Assembly (NCBI RefSeq): GCF_900114035.1
Contig: NZ_FORP01000012.1
Location: forward strand, 124,001-188,000
DNA: 64,000 nucleotides
Source of the DNA: Amycolatopsis sacchari
GTDB lineage: Bacteria; Actinomycetota; Actinomycetes; Mycobacteriales; Pseudonocardiaceae
Direction of reading: 5' to 3'
The first letter of the stretch is position 1, and every line of letters starts with the position of its first letter. Both the position numbers and the translations under genes were made by a program. Positions 62,427-64,000 of this stretch are shown piece after piece. Under the pieces are notes generated by a model. That model was not told where the DNA came from and did no database searches. It saw nothing but the letters and a program-made list of their open reading frames with translations.

Positions 62427-64000
62427 ATGCGACGCCACACGCAGAAGACCTACTACATCGTCAACGAGGGCGAGTTCGGTCTCGACCGCAACGGCGAGCC
62501 GCACCACTGGTGGCCCGCACCGGAAGCCGAACCGCGGCGGTTCCGGTTCTCCCGCATCGATCCCACCCGCAAGGGGCCGCGGCTGGACTCCGCGTTGCTG
62601 CAGGAGCTGGCGAAGGCGATGACGGCCCGCAGCGACTCCCCGGACGGGGACATCCCCGCCGGGTTCACCTACCTCGGCCAGTTCGTCGACCACGACCTCA
62701 CCATGGACCGCACCGCCGCCTCGCTCGGCGAGGACGTCACCGTGGACGAGCTCGTGCAGGGCCGCACCCCGGCGTTCGACCTCGACTCGCTCTACGGCCG
62801 CGGCCCGCGGCACCCCGAGGACAAGCGGTTCTACCAGCCCGACGGCATCAAGCTGCGCATCGGCACCACCGCGCTCGTGCCGGGCGACGACGCCGGGGTG
62901 AACGTCAACCGCACCGGGTTCGACCTGCCGCGCGCCGGCAGCGGCCCGACCAAGCGGGACGAGCGCGCGGCGCTGATCCCCGACGCCCGCAACGACGAGA
63001 ACCTCGCGGTCGCCCAGACCCACGTGGCGTTCATCAACTTCCACAACCGCGTGGTGGACCGGCTGGCGGCGCAGAGCGTGCCGAGTGCGCTGCTGTTCGA
63101 CCGGGCGCGTGAGGAGGTCGTGCGGCACTACCAGTGGGTGCTGCGCCACGACTACCTGCCCAAGATCGTCAAGCCCGTTGTGGTGGAGGACGTGTACGCG
63201 CACGGCAGGAAGTTCTTCGAGCCGACGACCGCCGGCGGGCCCGCGACCATGCCGGTGGAGTTCTCGGTCGCCGCGTTCCGCCTGGGGCACAGCATGATCC
63301 GCGACGCCTACCTGTGGAACCGCGTGTTCGACTCGCCGCCGAACCTGCAGGGCACGTTGTTCCTGCTGTTCGTGTTCAGCGGCACGTCCGGCACGCTCAG
63401 CTTCACGAACGACCCGGCCGACCTCGACGAGCCGAACTTCGGGGACAACCTGCGCCTGCCGACGAACTGGATCGTGGACTGGCGGCGGTTGTTCGACTTC
63501 TCGGAGTTCGACGAGCCCTTCCACGGGCCGGGCGTGAACATGGCGCGCCGCATCGACACGCTGCTGGCCAACCCGCTCCACGCGCTGCCGGCGGGGTCCT
63601 TCGCGGGGATCGAGCAGGGGCTCGCGCAGGACGACGTGCAGCGCAACCTCGCGTACCGGAACCTGTTGCGCGCCAACATGGTCGAGCTCGCGACCGGGCA
63701 GCAGATGGCCGAGCTGATGGGGGAGCAGCCGCTGACCGCCGACCAGGTCCGCACCGGCAAGGGCGGCGCGGACCTCGGGCAGCTGCCCCGGGAGCTGATG
63801 AACCAGCTCGTCGAGAACACCCCGCTGTGGTTCTACGTGCTGCGGGAGGCGGAGGTGAACGACGGGCACCTCAACGGCGTCGGCGGGCGCATCGTCGCCG
63901 AGGTGTTCCACCGCTGCATGGAGGCCAGCCGGTATTCGATCGTGCGTGACCCGGAGTGGCGGCCGTGGCTGGGCCGCGGGGAGAAGTTCACGATGGCGGA
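62427..64000 (+). CDS. Animal-type heme peroxidase (3' partial)
   Basis: Peroxidase of the animal (peroxidase-cyclooxygenase) superfamily, open to the window end (524 residues seen). GGAGG lies 7 nt before the ATG at 62427. The distal heme motif is TYLGQFVDHDLTMD with His89 and Asp90; PDARNDENLAVAQTHVAFINFHNRVVDRL at about 186-212 and VEFSVAAFRLGHSMIRDAY with His288, the likely proximal heme ligand, follow. Bacterial members use hydrogen peroxide to oxidise halides or organics. There is no signal peptide at the N-terminus (MRRHTQKTYYIVNEGEFGLD), so unaided Sec export is unlikely. It follows the two-component genes by 90 bp. Confidence 0.9.
   Translation, partial: MRRHTQKTYYIVNEGEFGLDRNGEPHHWWPAPEAEPRRFRFSRIDPTRKGPRLDSALLQELAKAMTARSDSPDGDIPAGFTYLGQFVDHDLTMDRTAASLGEDVTVDELVQGRTPAFDLDSLYGRGPRHPEDKRFYQPDGIKLRIGTTALVPGDDAGVNVNRTGFDLPRAGSGPTKRDERAALIPDARNDENLAVAQTHVAFINFHNRVVDRLAAQSVPSALLFDRAREEVVRHYQWVLRHDYLPKIVKPVVVEDVYAHGRKFFEPTTAGGPATMPVEFSVAAFRLGHSMIRDAYLWNRVFDSPPNLQGTLFLLFVFSGTSGTLSFTNDPADLDEPNFGDNLRLPTNWIVDWRRLFDFSEFDEPFHGPGVNMARRIDTLLANPLHALPAGSFAGIEQGLAQDDVQRNLAYRNLLRANMVELATGQQMAELMGEQPLTADQVRTGKGGADLGQLPRELMNQLVENTPLWFYVLREAEVNDGHLNGVGGRIVAEVFHRCMEASRYSIVRDPEWRPWLGRGEKFTMA

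Noticed and set aside
60813..63911. A 1032-codon minus-strand frame opposite the two-component and peroxidase genes
   Set aside because: The plus strand encodes clear receiver, kinase and peroxidase motifs; the opposite frame is a codon-bias shadow.

Overview
The window is about 64 kb of very GC-rich, densely packed DNA with many GTG/TTG starts, 1-4 nt gene overlaps and actinobacterial-only families (DUF3039, DUF3099, DUF3093, DUF3710, DUF3159, DUF4193, Cei, polyphosphate glucokinase, SigA/SigB pair). This points to a chromosome of a filamentous actinomycete; Pseudonocardiales (Amycolatopsis-like) is my best guess, but the genus is inference. From about 22 to 35 kb the order sigA-ppgK-suhB-cei-DUF4193-DUF3093-dut-DUF3710-hydrolase-OB fold-DUF3159-trkA-trkA-APC permease-TrmA-like matches, in mirror image, the Rv2703 to Rv2689c block of Mycobacterium tuberculosis as I recall it. 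That supports both the organism call and the core-chromosome nature of this part.

Layout. 1-7.2 kb: end of an acyl-CoA synthetase with a nitronate monooxygenase, an amino-acid permease, a small lipoprotein, a SRPBCC protein, a PIN/Phd toxin-antitoxin pair and class I fumarase. 7.4-22 kb: SigB-like sigma factor, D-aminoacyl-tRNA deacylase with a methyltransferase, an M20 amidohydrolase, the pseudouridine-degradation pair psuG-psuK, a tautomerase, a YihY membrane protein, a DEAD/DEAH helicase, and a glutamine-synthetase-like ligase coupled to a protein with a possible papain-like Cys/His/Asp arrangement. 22-37.6 kb: the conserved sigA-to-trkA block, then a TIGR03086 protein, a DUF2786 protein and a leucine-rich-repeat protein.

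37.6-45 kb: an aldehyde dehydrogenase and dxs are bracketed by two non-coding minisatellite tracts, one with an exact 31-bp unit and one with a unit of about 80 bp. An NCS1 permease with an unusual C-terminal CxxC pair follows. 44.4-51.3 kb: a TetR/SDR/MFS export module with a visible promoter-operator, then a ureohydrolase and sodium-solute symporter operon divergent from a PucR regulator.

51.3-64 kb is the most interesting part. A leftward operon encodes a COG4315-type lipoprotein, a frameshifted DUF4142 protein, a heme-b-like membrane protein, a small Fe-S ferredoxin, an FAD-dependent reductase and an XRE regulator. It faces a rightward series: ECF sigma/zinc anti-sigma, a secreted DUF1996 protein with a large insertion, a two-repeat COG4315 lipoprotein, a second ECF sigma/anti-sigma pair, a two-component system and an animal-type heme peroxidase cut off by the window end. 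Three promoter-like sites of the form TGAAC(C/T)-16 bp-CGT(A/G)T(C/G), resembling mycobacterial SigL promoters, lie before the leftward operon, the DUF1996 gene and the second lipoprotein-sigma operon. I propose that this is one ECF-controlled envelope redox regulon; that function is inference. No rRNA, tRNA, CRISPR array or insertion sequence was recognised.
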